DNA from: Deltaproteobacteria bacterium RIFCSPLOWO2_02_56_12
GTDB lineage: Bacteria; Desulfobacterota; Binatia; UBA9968
Assembly (NCBI GenBank): GCA_001799045.1
Contig: MGRY01000063.1
Location: 1-9,844, forward strand
Reading direction: 5' to 3'
DNA: 9,844 bases
In this document: piece after piece, positions 1-5,497 of the stretch
Layout: the number at the start of each line of letters is the position of its first letter
Position numbering within the stretch: the first letter of the stretch is position 1
Position numbers and translations under genes: made by a program
The notes under the pieces: generated by a model
The model's input: only the letters and a program-made list of their open reading frames with translations
Told to the model about the DNA's origin: nothing
Database searches by the model: none

Positions 1-118
1 CCTCGTCCTCGCGCACGTTCTTGTCGATGAAGGCAACCCCTTTTTGAGAAAGAAACTCTTTCTCTTTGTGACAGGGGCCTCAGCCAGGCTGGGTAAAGAC
101 AACCACTGATACAGCCAT
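1..118 (-). CDS. Selenocysteine-containing glutaredoxin-like protein (5' part; runs off the left edge)
   Basis: Read on the minus strand from the ATG at 118-116, 39 complete codons are visible and the gene continues past base 1. The protein begins MAVSVVVFTQPG, then TGA (82-80, codon 13), then GPCHKEKEFLSQKGV and further residues typical of the glutaredoxin/NrdH thioredoxin fold. That family has a first beta strand, a C-x-x-C redox site, and a helix followed by a 'KGV' strand. The TGA falls exactly where the first, nucleophilic Cys belongs, giving U-G-P-C with Cys16 intact, and the family match continues in the same frame beyond it. This points to selenocysteine rather than a stop. A strong ribosome site, GGGAGG (131-126), lies 7 nt before the ATG. 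The expected role is cytosolic thiol-disulfide or selenenylsulfide redox chemistry. A nonsense mutation or sequencing error is the alternative, but the SECIS-like hairpin argues against it. The C-terminal half is not visible. Confidence 0.85.
32..79 (-). promoter_or_regulatory. Putative bacterial SECIS element immediately downstream of the in-frame UGA
   Basis: On the minus strand, right after the TGA, the RNA can fold into a hairpin. The lower stem pairs CCCCU (77-73) with AGGGG (41-37), and may be extended by GG (79-78) with CC (33-32) across a bulge. Above it is an asymmetric internal loop (72-65 against 45-42). The upper stem is a perfect 7 bp, GAGAAAG (64-58) with CUUUCUC (52-46), closed by the 5-nt apical loop AGUUU (57-53). 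There are 22 nt between the UGA and the apical loop, and a G is the second loop base. Both fit the known bacterial SECIS pattern: a loop about 16-37 nt after UGA with a G among its first two bases. It would bind SelB with Sec-tRNA. The fold was made by eye without energy calculation. Confidence 0.72.
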
Positions 119-150
119 ACTTTAACCTCCCGAAAAAAATACCGCAGCTT

Positions 151-179
151 TCTATATCATCTCCCCCTGGAATTAGCAA
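151..179 (-). promoter_or_regulatory. Putative sigma70-type promoter of the glutaredoxin gene
   Basis: Reading the minus strand, TTGCTA (179-174) could serve as the -35 box and TATAGA (156-151) as the -10 box. The spacer is exactly 17 nt, and each box matches consensus at 4 of 6 bases. Transcription would start near 144, giving a short leader of about 26 nt that carries the GGGAGG ribosome site. This is a pattern match only. Confidence 0.4.
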
Positions 180-185
180 AACCCG

Positions 186-385
186 CGAATACTCGATAGT
201 GGTTCAATTTGAAAAGAAAAGGAGAGGGAATGTCATTCTGAGCCGGAGCAACGCGGAGGTGAAGAATCTCGCTAACTCCCTGACACTCCGTGAGATTCTT
301 CGGCCTGCGGCCTCAGAATGACAGTCTTTTGATGTTTCGTTCAGAACAGAACCGAATGAAACTGCACCACTACCGAATACTCGAT
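186..385. repeat. Small MITE-like element with terminal inverted repeats inside a 12-bp direct duplication
   Basis: The region between the glutaredoxin and peptidase genes (119-428) has no convincing gene and is mostly this element. The termini TAGTGGTTCAATTT (197-210) and the reverse complement of 359-372 match at 12 of 14 positions (consensus TAGTGGTKCARTTT). The 12-mer CGAATACTCGAT occurs directly repeated just outside, at 186-197 and 374-385, as a target-site duplication would. An alternative reading is a TA target duplication (197-198 and 371-372), as in IS630/Tc1-type elements, with GTGGT-type ends; the 12-bp repeat would then be older or unrelated. The interior (about 175 bp) has no room for a transposase, so it would be non-autonomous. 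A second inverted repeat is nested inside it. Confidence 0.55.
231..323. repeat. Nested long inverted repeat (TGTCATTCTGAG family, intergenic)
   Basis: Two blocks of perfect inverted identity face each other: TGTCATTCTGAG (231-242) with CTCAGAATGACA (312-323), 12 bp, and GAAGAATCTC (261-270) with GAGATTCTTC (292-301), 10 bp. They are separated by 18 nt on the left arm and 10 nt on the right, with a 21-nt centre (271-291). Transcribed, it would form a large interrupted hairpin. From memory, repeats with this TGTCATTCTGAG...GAAGAATCTC core are widespread intergenic elements in many environmental bacterial genomes. Its function is unknown, and it lacks the U-tract of an intrinsic terminator. Confidence 0.75.
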
Positions 386-428
386 TTCCTTTTAAAAAAA
401 ACCGCCATCTGGTAGGGTAGGCCCGGTC

Positions 429-2003
429 ATGAGGCCTAAATTCACCAATACCGCCTCCCTTCTAAGGGCCGCTGCTGCAACTCTCGTCCTCGCCTTCTTT
501 ATCGCACTCACGGCGTGGACAACCGAGCTTCCTTCTCCGGTTCGCCATGCCTCAGAGGAGATCCTTAGACACGTCCGCTATCTCGCCTCTGACGGGCTCA
601 TGGGGCGCGGTGTGGATAATCCCGGCATCGACCTGGCGAGGGACTACATCGCAGCAGAGTTCAAAAGATACGGGCTGGTTCCAGGCGGGGAAAACCGGAC
701 CTTTCTCCAGACGCTGGAGGTAGTCACGGGCGCAAAAATCAATGAGCCGAGCGCTCTGAGCTTCGGGAACGGTCCGCCACTGGTTCTGAACGAGGAATGG
801 ATACCGTTCGGCCTTTCCCGTTCCGCTAAAATCGAGGGTGAGGTTGTCTTCGCCGGATACGGGATCACGGCCAGGGATTACGGCTACGATGACTACGCCA
901 ACCTGGACGTGAAAGATAAAATCGTCCTGGTTTTACGCTACGAGCCGCCGCCGAAGAATGAGAAAAGCCCTTTTCAGAAAGCCCCCCGCTACTCGAACTA
1001 TGCGACTCTGCTCTCCAAGGCCGCCAATGCCCGCAATCACGGCGCGATTGGTATGATCCTTGTGGATCTCTATCCGTTGCGTGAAGGGGAAAAAGAGCTG
1101 ATCCCGATAAGGCGCACTCTTGGACGGAGCGACACCGGCATCGTCGCCGCCCAGGTCAAACGGCAAATCGCGGAAGAACGTCTTCATGAGATCGGGATTT
1201 CTCTGCGCGAGCTGAAAGAGAAAATCGACAGGGAAGAAAGACCCGCTTCTTCCCCCCTGCCCGGTCTCAGAGTTTCCGCACACGTCGCTCTGGAAAAGAT
1301 AACCAGGAAGACCGACAACATCATCGGCGTCCTCCCCGGCTCCGATCCGGAACTAAAAGGGGAGAATATCGTCATTGGCGCTCATTACGATCATATCGGC
1401 CTGGGATACTACGGAACGCGCGATACGACCGTGGAGGGACAGATCCACAACGGCGCCGATGACAACGCATCGGGAACCGCCGTGCTGATGCATCTGGCGG
1501 AGAGCTTGAGCCGCCGGTCACAGAAGCTCGCCAGGAGCGTCGTTTTTGTCGCCTTTACTGCGGAAGAGTTGGGAACCTATGGATCCAACTATTATGTGAG
1601 TCATCCACCTTTCCCGATCGATTCCACCAAAGCGATGCTGAATTTGGACATGGTAGGACGAATGAGAGATAACCGCGTAACGGCGGCGGGCGTTGATACG
1701 GCCAAAGAGTTCCGTGCCATAGTCACGGCGGCCGGCCAAGAGGTTGGGATTGAGATTGTCCCCTCACCGAGAAGTATCGGCGGCAGTGATCATGTTCCCT
1801 TCTACAACAAGAATATCCCCGTCCTGCACTTTTACACCGGCGCTCATGAAGACTATCACCGGCCCACGGACGACTGGGAAAAACTCAACATCGAAGGGAT
1901 GATGAAGGTAAGCAACGTGGTTTTAGCGCTCCTGGACAAAATTGCCGCGTCGAAGGAGTCGCCGACATTTGTCCACCTGTCTCCCAGCCCGCCCCGCTCC
2001 TGA
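429..2003 (+). CDS. Exported M28-family zinc peptidase (aminopeptidase) with PA domain
   Basis: This 524-residue protein is a metallopeptidase of family M28, probably releasing N-terminal amino acids from peptides in the periplasm or outside the cell. An N-terminal hydrophobic segment (about residues 10-30, after Arg/Lys) looks like a signal peptide or anchor. Residues about 110-290 hold an inserted protease-associated (PA) region, including GEVVFAGYGI near 137-146. The catalytic domain spans about 295-510. The M28 co-catalytic zinc residues are all present: His319 in AHYDH, Asp345 in GADDNASG, Glu379 (general base) and Glu380 in TAEELG, Asp407 in NLDMVG, and His477 in EDYHRPTD. The GGSDHVPF loop (451-458) is also typical. 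The ATG at 429 has only a weak ribosome site (TAGGGTAGG, 413-421) but gives a sensible signal sequence. The gene stands apart from its neighbours, 176 bp before the next. The exact substrate cannot be read from the sequence. Confidence 0.93.
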   Translation: MRPKFTNTASLLRAAAATLVLAFFIALTAWTTELPSPVRHASEEILRHVRYLASDGLMGRGVDNPGIDLARDYIAAEFKRYGLVPGGENRTFLQTLEVVTGAKINEPSALSFGNGPPLVLNEEWIPFGLSRSAKIEGEVVFAGYGITARDYGYDDYANLDVKDKIVLVLRYEPPPKNEKSPFQKAPRYSNYATLLSKAANARNHGAIGMILVDLYPLREGEKELIPIRRTLGRSDTGIVAAQVKRQIAEERLHEIGISLRELKEKIDREERPASSPLPGLRVSAHVALEKITRKTDNIIGVLPGSDPELKGENIVIGAHYDHIGLGYYGTRDTTVEGQIHNGADDNASGTAVLMHLAESLSRRSQKLARSVVFVAFTAEELGTYGSNYYVSHPPFPIDSTKAMLNLDMVGRMRDNRVTAAGVDTAKEFRAIVTAAGQEVGIEIVPSPRSIGGSDHVPFYNKNIPVLHFYTGAHEDYHRPTDDWEKLNIEGMMKVSNVVLALLDKIAASKESPTFVHLSPSPPRS

Positions 2004-2179
2004 ACTAACCCCGCTTCTCCCCGCCGGGCTTCAGATCCTTGATAATCACCCTCAGAGCACCTTTCCTCCCTGGGGATCGATCGTCATAAATGAAAAGATG
2101 GGACAGGATATGGCAGAGAGCCTAGAGCTATGGTATGGATGGAAAGCTGACTCAGTTACCCCAAGGAGGATTAAGATCT

Positions 2180-2785
2180 ATGATCAAGCTTTACACCTTT
2201 CCCCCATCGACCAACTCGCGCAAGGTAAGAATCGCCCTGATCGAGAAAGGATTGGAGTTTGAAAGAATCAACATCGACCTCTCGAAGAAGGAACAGAAAA
2301 ATCCGCAGTATTTGAAGATTCATCCTTTTGGGCAAGTGCCGGCCCTTGATGACGAGGGGTTCATTATCTACGATTCCACGATAATCAACGAATACCTTGA
2401 GGACGAATATCCTTATCCCCCTCTTCTTCCCAAAGACTCCGAAGGCCGAGCGCGGGCGAGGTTGATGGAAGACTTCCGCGACACCCATTTCAATCCCCAC
2501 TTCGTCGAGATCATCCACGAGGTCCGCAAGCCGGAGGGCCAGAAGGACTTAAAGCTCATTGAGCACGCCAAGGCGGAGATCACCAAGTGTTTTGAGCGGA
2601 TCGAGAAGGAACTGGAAGGAAAAGAATATCTCGCCGGGACCTTCGGTCTTGCGGACATCGCCTACATGTCCAATATCGATCTGCTGGAGCGCTTTCAGAT
2701 TCCCGTAGAGTCAAAATACCAGAACATGCTGGCCTGGATAGAGCGACTCAAGACAAGGCCGAGCTACGCCGCGTCGGCAAGCTAG
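2180..2785 (+). CDS. Glutathione S-transferase family protein
   Basis: A 201-residue, cytosolic, two-domain GST. Residues 1-78 form the thioredoxin-like glutathione-binding domain: MIKLYTFPPSTNSRKVRIAL, with Ser10/Thr11/Ser13 in the catalytic-residue loop, the cis-proline motif QVPAL (Pro54) and the glutathione-gripping DST (65-67). Residues about 85-201 form the helical domain, with FGLADIAYMSNID (155-167) as the conserved folding-core segment. No Cys occurs in the active-site loop, so Ser-type GST chemistry (conjugation or peroxide/dehalogenation-type reactions) is more likely than beta/omega-type. The start at 2180 is preferred over an in-frame ATG at 2135 because AAGGAGG (2163-2169) lies 10 nt before it and GST homology begins at once; the upstream extension resembles nothing in the family. 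It is followed by a heptamer repeat array and the Pcs-like gene. The substrate is unknown. Confidence 0.9.
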   Translation: MIKLYTFPPSTNSRKVRIALIEKGLEFERINIDLSKKEQKNPQYLKIHPFGQVPALDDEGFIIYDSTIINEYLEDEYPYPPLLPKDSEGRARARLMEDFRDTHFNPHFVEIIHEVRKPEGQKDLKLIEHAKAEITKCFERIEKELEGKEYLAGTFGLADIAYMSNIDLLERFQIPVESKYQNMLAWIERLKTRPSYAASAS

Positions 2786-2795
2786 GGCAAGAATC

Positions 2796-2865
2796 GAAGA
2801 TTGAAGATGGAAGATGGAAGATAGAGGATGGTAGATCGATCATCGATCATCGATCCTCAATCCTC
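2796..2865. repeat. Array of ten degenerate heptamers, changing orientation midway
   Basis: Seventy bases divide without gaps into ten 7-mers. GAAGATT, GAAGATG (twice), GAAGATA, GAGGATG and GTAGATC (2796-2837) are followed by GATCATC (twice), GATCCTC and AATCCTC (2838-2865). The last four are reverse complements of GATGATC/GAGGATY, so the two halves are inverted relative to each other and could pair in RNA. The array begins 10 bp after the GST stop. It contains the ATG (2828-2830), the GGAAG ribosome site (2816-2820) and the first 12-13 codons of the next gene. No spacers of constant length are present, so it is not a CRISPR array. Confidence 0.8.
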
Positions 2866-3559
2866 AAAAGCGCCTATCATATTCGCCTGGCTCGTCCATC
2901 TCTATACCGCCTCAGGGGCCGTTCTCGCCTTTTTTGCCCTGCTTTTCATTGAACAGGGAAAATTTCCGGAGGCCTTCTGGCTCATGGCGCTGGCAGTGCT
3001 GATCGATGCCTCCGATGGGACCCTGGCGCGCCTGGTCCGCGTGAAGGAGAGTATTCCGTGGTTTGACGGTGACCGCCTCGAGGACATTGTCGACTATCTA
3101 AACTACGTGCTTGTCCCTTCCCTGTTCTTGATTCGGGCCGATCTCCTGCCACAAGCAGACGCCCTATGGCTCGCGGCAGTGCCCTTAGTAGCGAGCGCCT
3201 ATGGCTTCTGCCAGAAGGAGGCCAAGACTGAAGACCATTTTTTTCTCGGCTTTCCCTCTTATTGGAACATCGTCGCCTTTTATCTCTACGTCCTGCAGAT
3301 GCCCCGCTGGATAAATGCCTTTCTCATCCTGATCCTCTCTGCCTTGGTGTTTGTCCCGATCAAGTACCTTTACCCGAGCCGGAGCCCTGTGCTGCGCGGC
3401 CTGACGGTTATCCTGGGAGCCGTCTGGGGAATTCTCATTTTCATCATGATCCACTCCCTGCCGGAACCTCCCCTGCTTATAGTTCGGACCTCGTTGTTAT
3501 TCCCCGCCTATTATTTCGTTCTCTCTTTCTGGATCGCGGCCCGAAAAAAGATATCTTAG
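2828..3559 (+). CDS. pcs: CDP-alcohol phosphatidyltransferase, phosphatidylcholine synthase (Pcs) type
   Basis: A 243-residue integral membrane enzyme, predicted to condense CDP-diacylglycerol with choline to phosphatidylcholine and CMP at the inner membrane. The family signature in its Pcs form, DG-x2-AR-x12-G-x3-D-x3-D, is visible as D63-G64, A67-R68, G81, E85 and D89, preceded by D60. The third Asp is replaced by Glu85. Other Pcs-like traits recalled from rhizobial enzymes are the N-terminal VHLYTASG (23-30), KTEDHFFLGFPSYWN (133-147) and FVPIKYLYPSR (175-185). About eight hydrophobic segments fit the family's membrane topology, and the length matches Pcs (about 240). The ATG at 2828 is the only plausible start, since an in-frame TAG lies at 2822-2824. 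Residues 1-12 therefore come from the heptamer repeat. A different head-group alcohol remains possible. It is 21 bp upstream of the alkaline phosphatase and probably co-transcribed with it. Confidence 0.85.
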   Translation: MVDRSSIIDPQSSKAPIIFAWLVHLYTASGAVLAFFALLFIEQGKFPEAFWLMALAVLIDASDGTLARLVRVKESIPWFDGDRLEDIVDYLNYVLVPSLFLIRADLLPQADALWLAAVPLVASAYGFCQKEAKTEDHFFLGFPSYWNIVAFYLYVLQMPRWINAFLILILSALVFVPIKYLYPSRSPVLRGLTVILGAVWGILIFIMIHSLPEPPLLIVRTSLLFPAYYFVLSFWIAARKKIS

Positions 3560-3580
3560 TCAGGCATCATAAGAACAAAG

Positions 3581-4975
3581 ATGAGACATAAAAACTTATC
3601 AAAACTGTTTTTGTTCCTGGCAGTGGTAGCCGCTTTGTCGGGCCGCTTGCTTATTGCATTCTTCAACACGGCCCCGAGCGAGGCGGCTCAGCCCGCCGCC
3701 CCGAAATACGTCTTTATTTTTCTGGCCGACGGCGCCGGCGTCACCCACATGGAAATTACCCGGCTGTTTAATCAGCACGTGCACAAGGAAGGGTTGGTTA
3801 TCTCCGACAAGATCATGAAAGAAGGCTTCGTCGGGCTGCTCACTACCCACGCGGCAAATTCGCTCGTGACCGATTCATCAGCGGGTGCCACAGCCCTTGC
3901 TTGCGGCTGTAAGGCCAAAAACGGGGCGGTCGGTATGTGCGAAGACGGCAAGATGCCTAAAACCGTCATGGAAATAGCCAAGGAACAAAACATGCGTGTC
4001 GGTCTGGTCACCAACTCCACGGTCTATGATGCGACCCCGGCCGCTTTCGCGGGTCATGTTACCAACCGCAACTTATACAGCGCCATCCTGGAACAGTATC
4101 TCAGCCTGGAGCCCAATCTCTTGCTCGGCGGCGGCGGAGACCAGTTTCTCCCCAGAAGCCACCCGGGCAGCCGCAGGCGGGACGACAGCGACGTGATCGC
4201 CACGTTCAAAAACAAGGGCTATGCCTATGTCTCAGACCGGCAAGGATTGTCAGAGAGCAAAGGCGGTAAAGTGCTCGGGCTCTTCTCCCTTAAGGATATG
4301 AGCTTTGAGCTTGACCGGGACAAGGATAAGCAACCTTCTCTCTCCGAGATGACTCGGGCCGCCATCCGGCTGCTTCAGGAAGGGAACGACAGAGGCTTTA
4401 TCGTCCTTATCGAGAACGAAAACATCGACAGCGCCGCGCACATGCTGGACGCCGCCTCCGTGATCCAGGCCTACCGTGAGTTTGACCGCTCCGTTGGGCT
4501 CGCCTACGAATTTTATAAGAAACATCCGGCGGATACCCTGATCCTGGTTACCTCAGACCACGAGACCGGCGGAATGGGTTTTACCGGCTATCCCCCCTTT
4601 GAGAGCCTAAAAAAAATCGCCTCGATCCGAATCTCGCTTTCCAAAGCGGTTGAGCTACTGGGCCCGAAGCCTTCCGCCGAGGCAGTGGATCAACTCGTAG
4701 CGGAACATTTCAAGGGTTTTGTCCTGGCTCCCGAATTCAAAGAAGCGATCATCAAAAGAAAACCTCATGGCCCTACTTTTCGGTCTAACCCCACGGCCGC
4801 GGGGCTCAGCGCGATGATCTCCGCTCACACTCAGCTTCACTGGATCTCTTCCGCCCACACAAACCAACCGGTCTTCGTGGCGGCTTTAGGAGCCGGGGCG
4901 GAGAGGTTCCGCGGCTACCAGGATAACACCGACTTCGCCAAGCAATTGATCGCCCTTCTCGAACGGAAGAAATAG
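3581..4975 (+). CDS. Periplasmic alkaline phosphatase (PhoA family)
   Basis: This 464-residue protein is predicted to hydrolyse phosphomonoesters in the periplasm. An N-terminal signal peptide (about residues 1-36, hydrophobic core 9-28, ending SEAAQPA) is clear. The PhoA catalytic set is complete. Asp50 is the metal ligand in LADGAG. Asp98-Ser99 is in VTDSSAGATA, with Ser99 the nucleophile. Asp150/Thr152 are in DATPAA, and Arg163 is the phosphate-binding Arg. Glu278, Asp283 and His287 are in IENENIDSAAH, Asp326-His327 in TSDHETGG, and His426 in SAHTNQPV. Spacings match E. coli PhoA (T155/R166; E322/D327/H331). At the E. coli Lys328 position it has Ser284, a site that varies among bacterial enzymes. 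The ribosome site is weak (AAGAACAAAG just upstream), fitting translation coupled to the Pcs-like gene 21 bp before. No Pho box was recognised. Its 3' end converges on the DUF336 gene with 2 bp between stop codons. Confidence 0.93.
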   Translation: MRHKNLSKLFLFLAVVAALSGRLLIAFFNTAPSEAAQPAAPKYVFIFLADGAGVTHMEITRLFNQHVHKEGLVISDKIMKEGFVGLLTTHAANSLVTDSSAGATALACGCKAKNGAVGMCEDGKMPKTVMEIAKEQNMRVGLVTNSTVYDATPAAFAGHVTNRNLYSAILEQYLSLEPNLLLGGGGDQFLPRSHPGSRRRDDSDVIATFKNKGYAYVSDRQGLSESKGGKVLGLFSLKDMSFELDRDKDKQPSLSEMTRAAIRLLQEGNDRGFIVLIENENIDSAAHMLDAASVIQAYREFDRSVGLAYEFYKKHPADTLILVTSDHETGGMGFTGYPPFESLKKIASIRISLSKAVELLGPKPSAEAVDQLVAEHFKGFVLAPEFKEAIIKRKPHGPTFRSNPTAAGLSAMISAHTQLHWISSAHTNQPVFVAALGAGAERFRGYQDNTDFAKQLIALLERKK

Positions 4976-4977
4976 CT

Positions 4978-5409
4978 CTACGTCCCGAGGGCGGCAATGC
5001 CGGCCTCGGCAATCTCCCGGTCCTCTTCGCTCTTGGCGCCGCTGACACCGACAGCGCCTACGAAATGGCCGGTCACCGAGATGGGAACCCCGCCGGGAAA
5101 AGTGACAATCGAGCCGGGGCCGGCAGCCAGAGTAATTGCGAGCGCCTGGTGGTCATCCATATCTCTGCCGCTCGGGCTTTTCTTCCCGCTTGGGTTGCGG
5201 GTCAGAGCTGCGCTACGCGCCTTCGCCAGGGCCACAGGGACCGTATGGAGCCTCGCCCCATCATTGCGCATAAATGCCAAAAGATGTCCGCCGTCATCGA
5301 CCACGGCGATGCTCACGATAACTTTCATGCTCCTGGCCTTTTGCAACGCCGCCTGAAGGATGGTCGCGGCTCCCTCTTCGGTCAATTTGAGAGACGGAAC
5401 AGTTTTCAT
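4978..5409 (-). CDS. GlcG/HbpS-family (DUF336) protein, possible haem or cofactor binding
   Basis: A 143-residue protein of the GlcG/HbpS/PduO-C-terminal fold. Family hallmarks visible are VVDDGGHLLAFMRNDGA (36-52), the KARSAA helix (63-68), the TFPGGVPI loop (103-110) and the C-terminal GAVGVSGAKSEEDREIAEAGI (118-138). Some members bind haem (HbpS) or assist corrinoid or glycolate metabolism, but most are uncharacterised, so the exact role is open. No signal peptide is seen, which suggests the cytosol. The start is supported by GGAGG (5419-5415), 5 nt before the ATG. The gene is transcribed away from the phosphofructokinase operon across an 88-bp shared intergenic region and runs into the 3' end of the alkaline phosphatase, with 2 bp between stop codons. 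There is no space for a bidirectional terminator outside coding sequence. Confidence 0.88.
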   Translation of the reverse strand: MKTVPSLKLTEEGAATILQAALQKARSMKVIVSIAVVDDGGHLLAFMRNDGARLHTVPVALAKARSAALTRNPSGKKSPSGRDMDDHQALAITLAAGPGSIVTFPGGVPISVTGHFVGAVGVSGAKSEEDREIAEAGIAALGT

Positions 5410-5431
5410 ACTTGCCTCCTAAAATAATCCT

Positions 5432-5464
5432 ACCACATATCTTGCTCCGCACTGGAGATATGGT
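5432..5464. promoter_or_regulatory. Imperfect inverted repeat in the divergent promoter region (possible operator)
   Basis: Between the divergent DUF336 and phosphofructokinase genes, ACC-AC-ATATCT (5432-5442) faces AGATATGGT (5456-5464). Nine positions are complementary, with a 2-nt insertion in the left arm and a 13-nt centre. It sits where promoters for both genes must lie, so it may be a regulator site or simply a chance hairpin. No convincing -35/-10 pair was found; TTGCTC (5442-5447) with TATTTG (5464-5469), spacer 16, is the best weak candidate toward the plus-strand gene. Confidence 0.25.
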
Positions 5465-5497
5465 ATTTGTAATAACAAGTCAATCCGAGGAGGGCGT

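Noticed and set aside
80..82. In-frame TGA as a plain nonsense mutation (pseudogene)
   Set aside because: It lies exactly at the redox Cys position, the frame continues as glutaredoxin, and a SECIS-like hairpin follows at the right distance. A decayed gene would not be expected to show all three.
231..323. Intrinsic terminator
   Set aside because: The hairpin is interrupted and very long, no T-run follows directly, and it lies upstream of genes on both sides rather than at a 3' end.
119..428. tRNA or other structured RNA gene in the left intergenic region
   Set aside because: No cloverleaf, CCA or T-loop motif was found; the symmetry is fully explained by the two nested inverted repeats.
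2001..2120. Minus-strand open frame of about 37 codons ending in VIIKDLKPGGEKRG, looking like the tail of a gene
   Set aside because: No start codon or ribosome site, a stop just upstream and no recognised family. It could be a gene remnant, but the evidence is too thin to annotate. I see nothing else convincing in 2004-2179.
2135..2179. Fifteen-codon N-terminal extension of the GST from an upstream ATG
   Set aside because: It has no ribosome site and no GST-like sequence, whereas the ATG at 2180 has AAGGAGG and starts directly with the family's first beta strand.
2796..2865. CRISPR-like array
   Set aside because: The units are 7 bp and contiguous, with no spacers and a change of orientation; CRISPR repeats are 20-50 bp separated by unique spacers.
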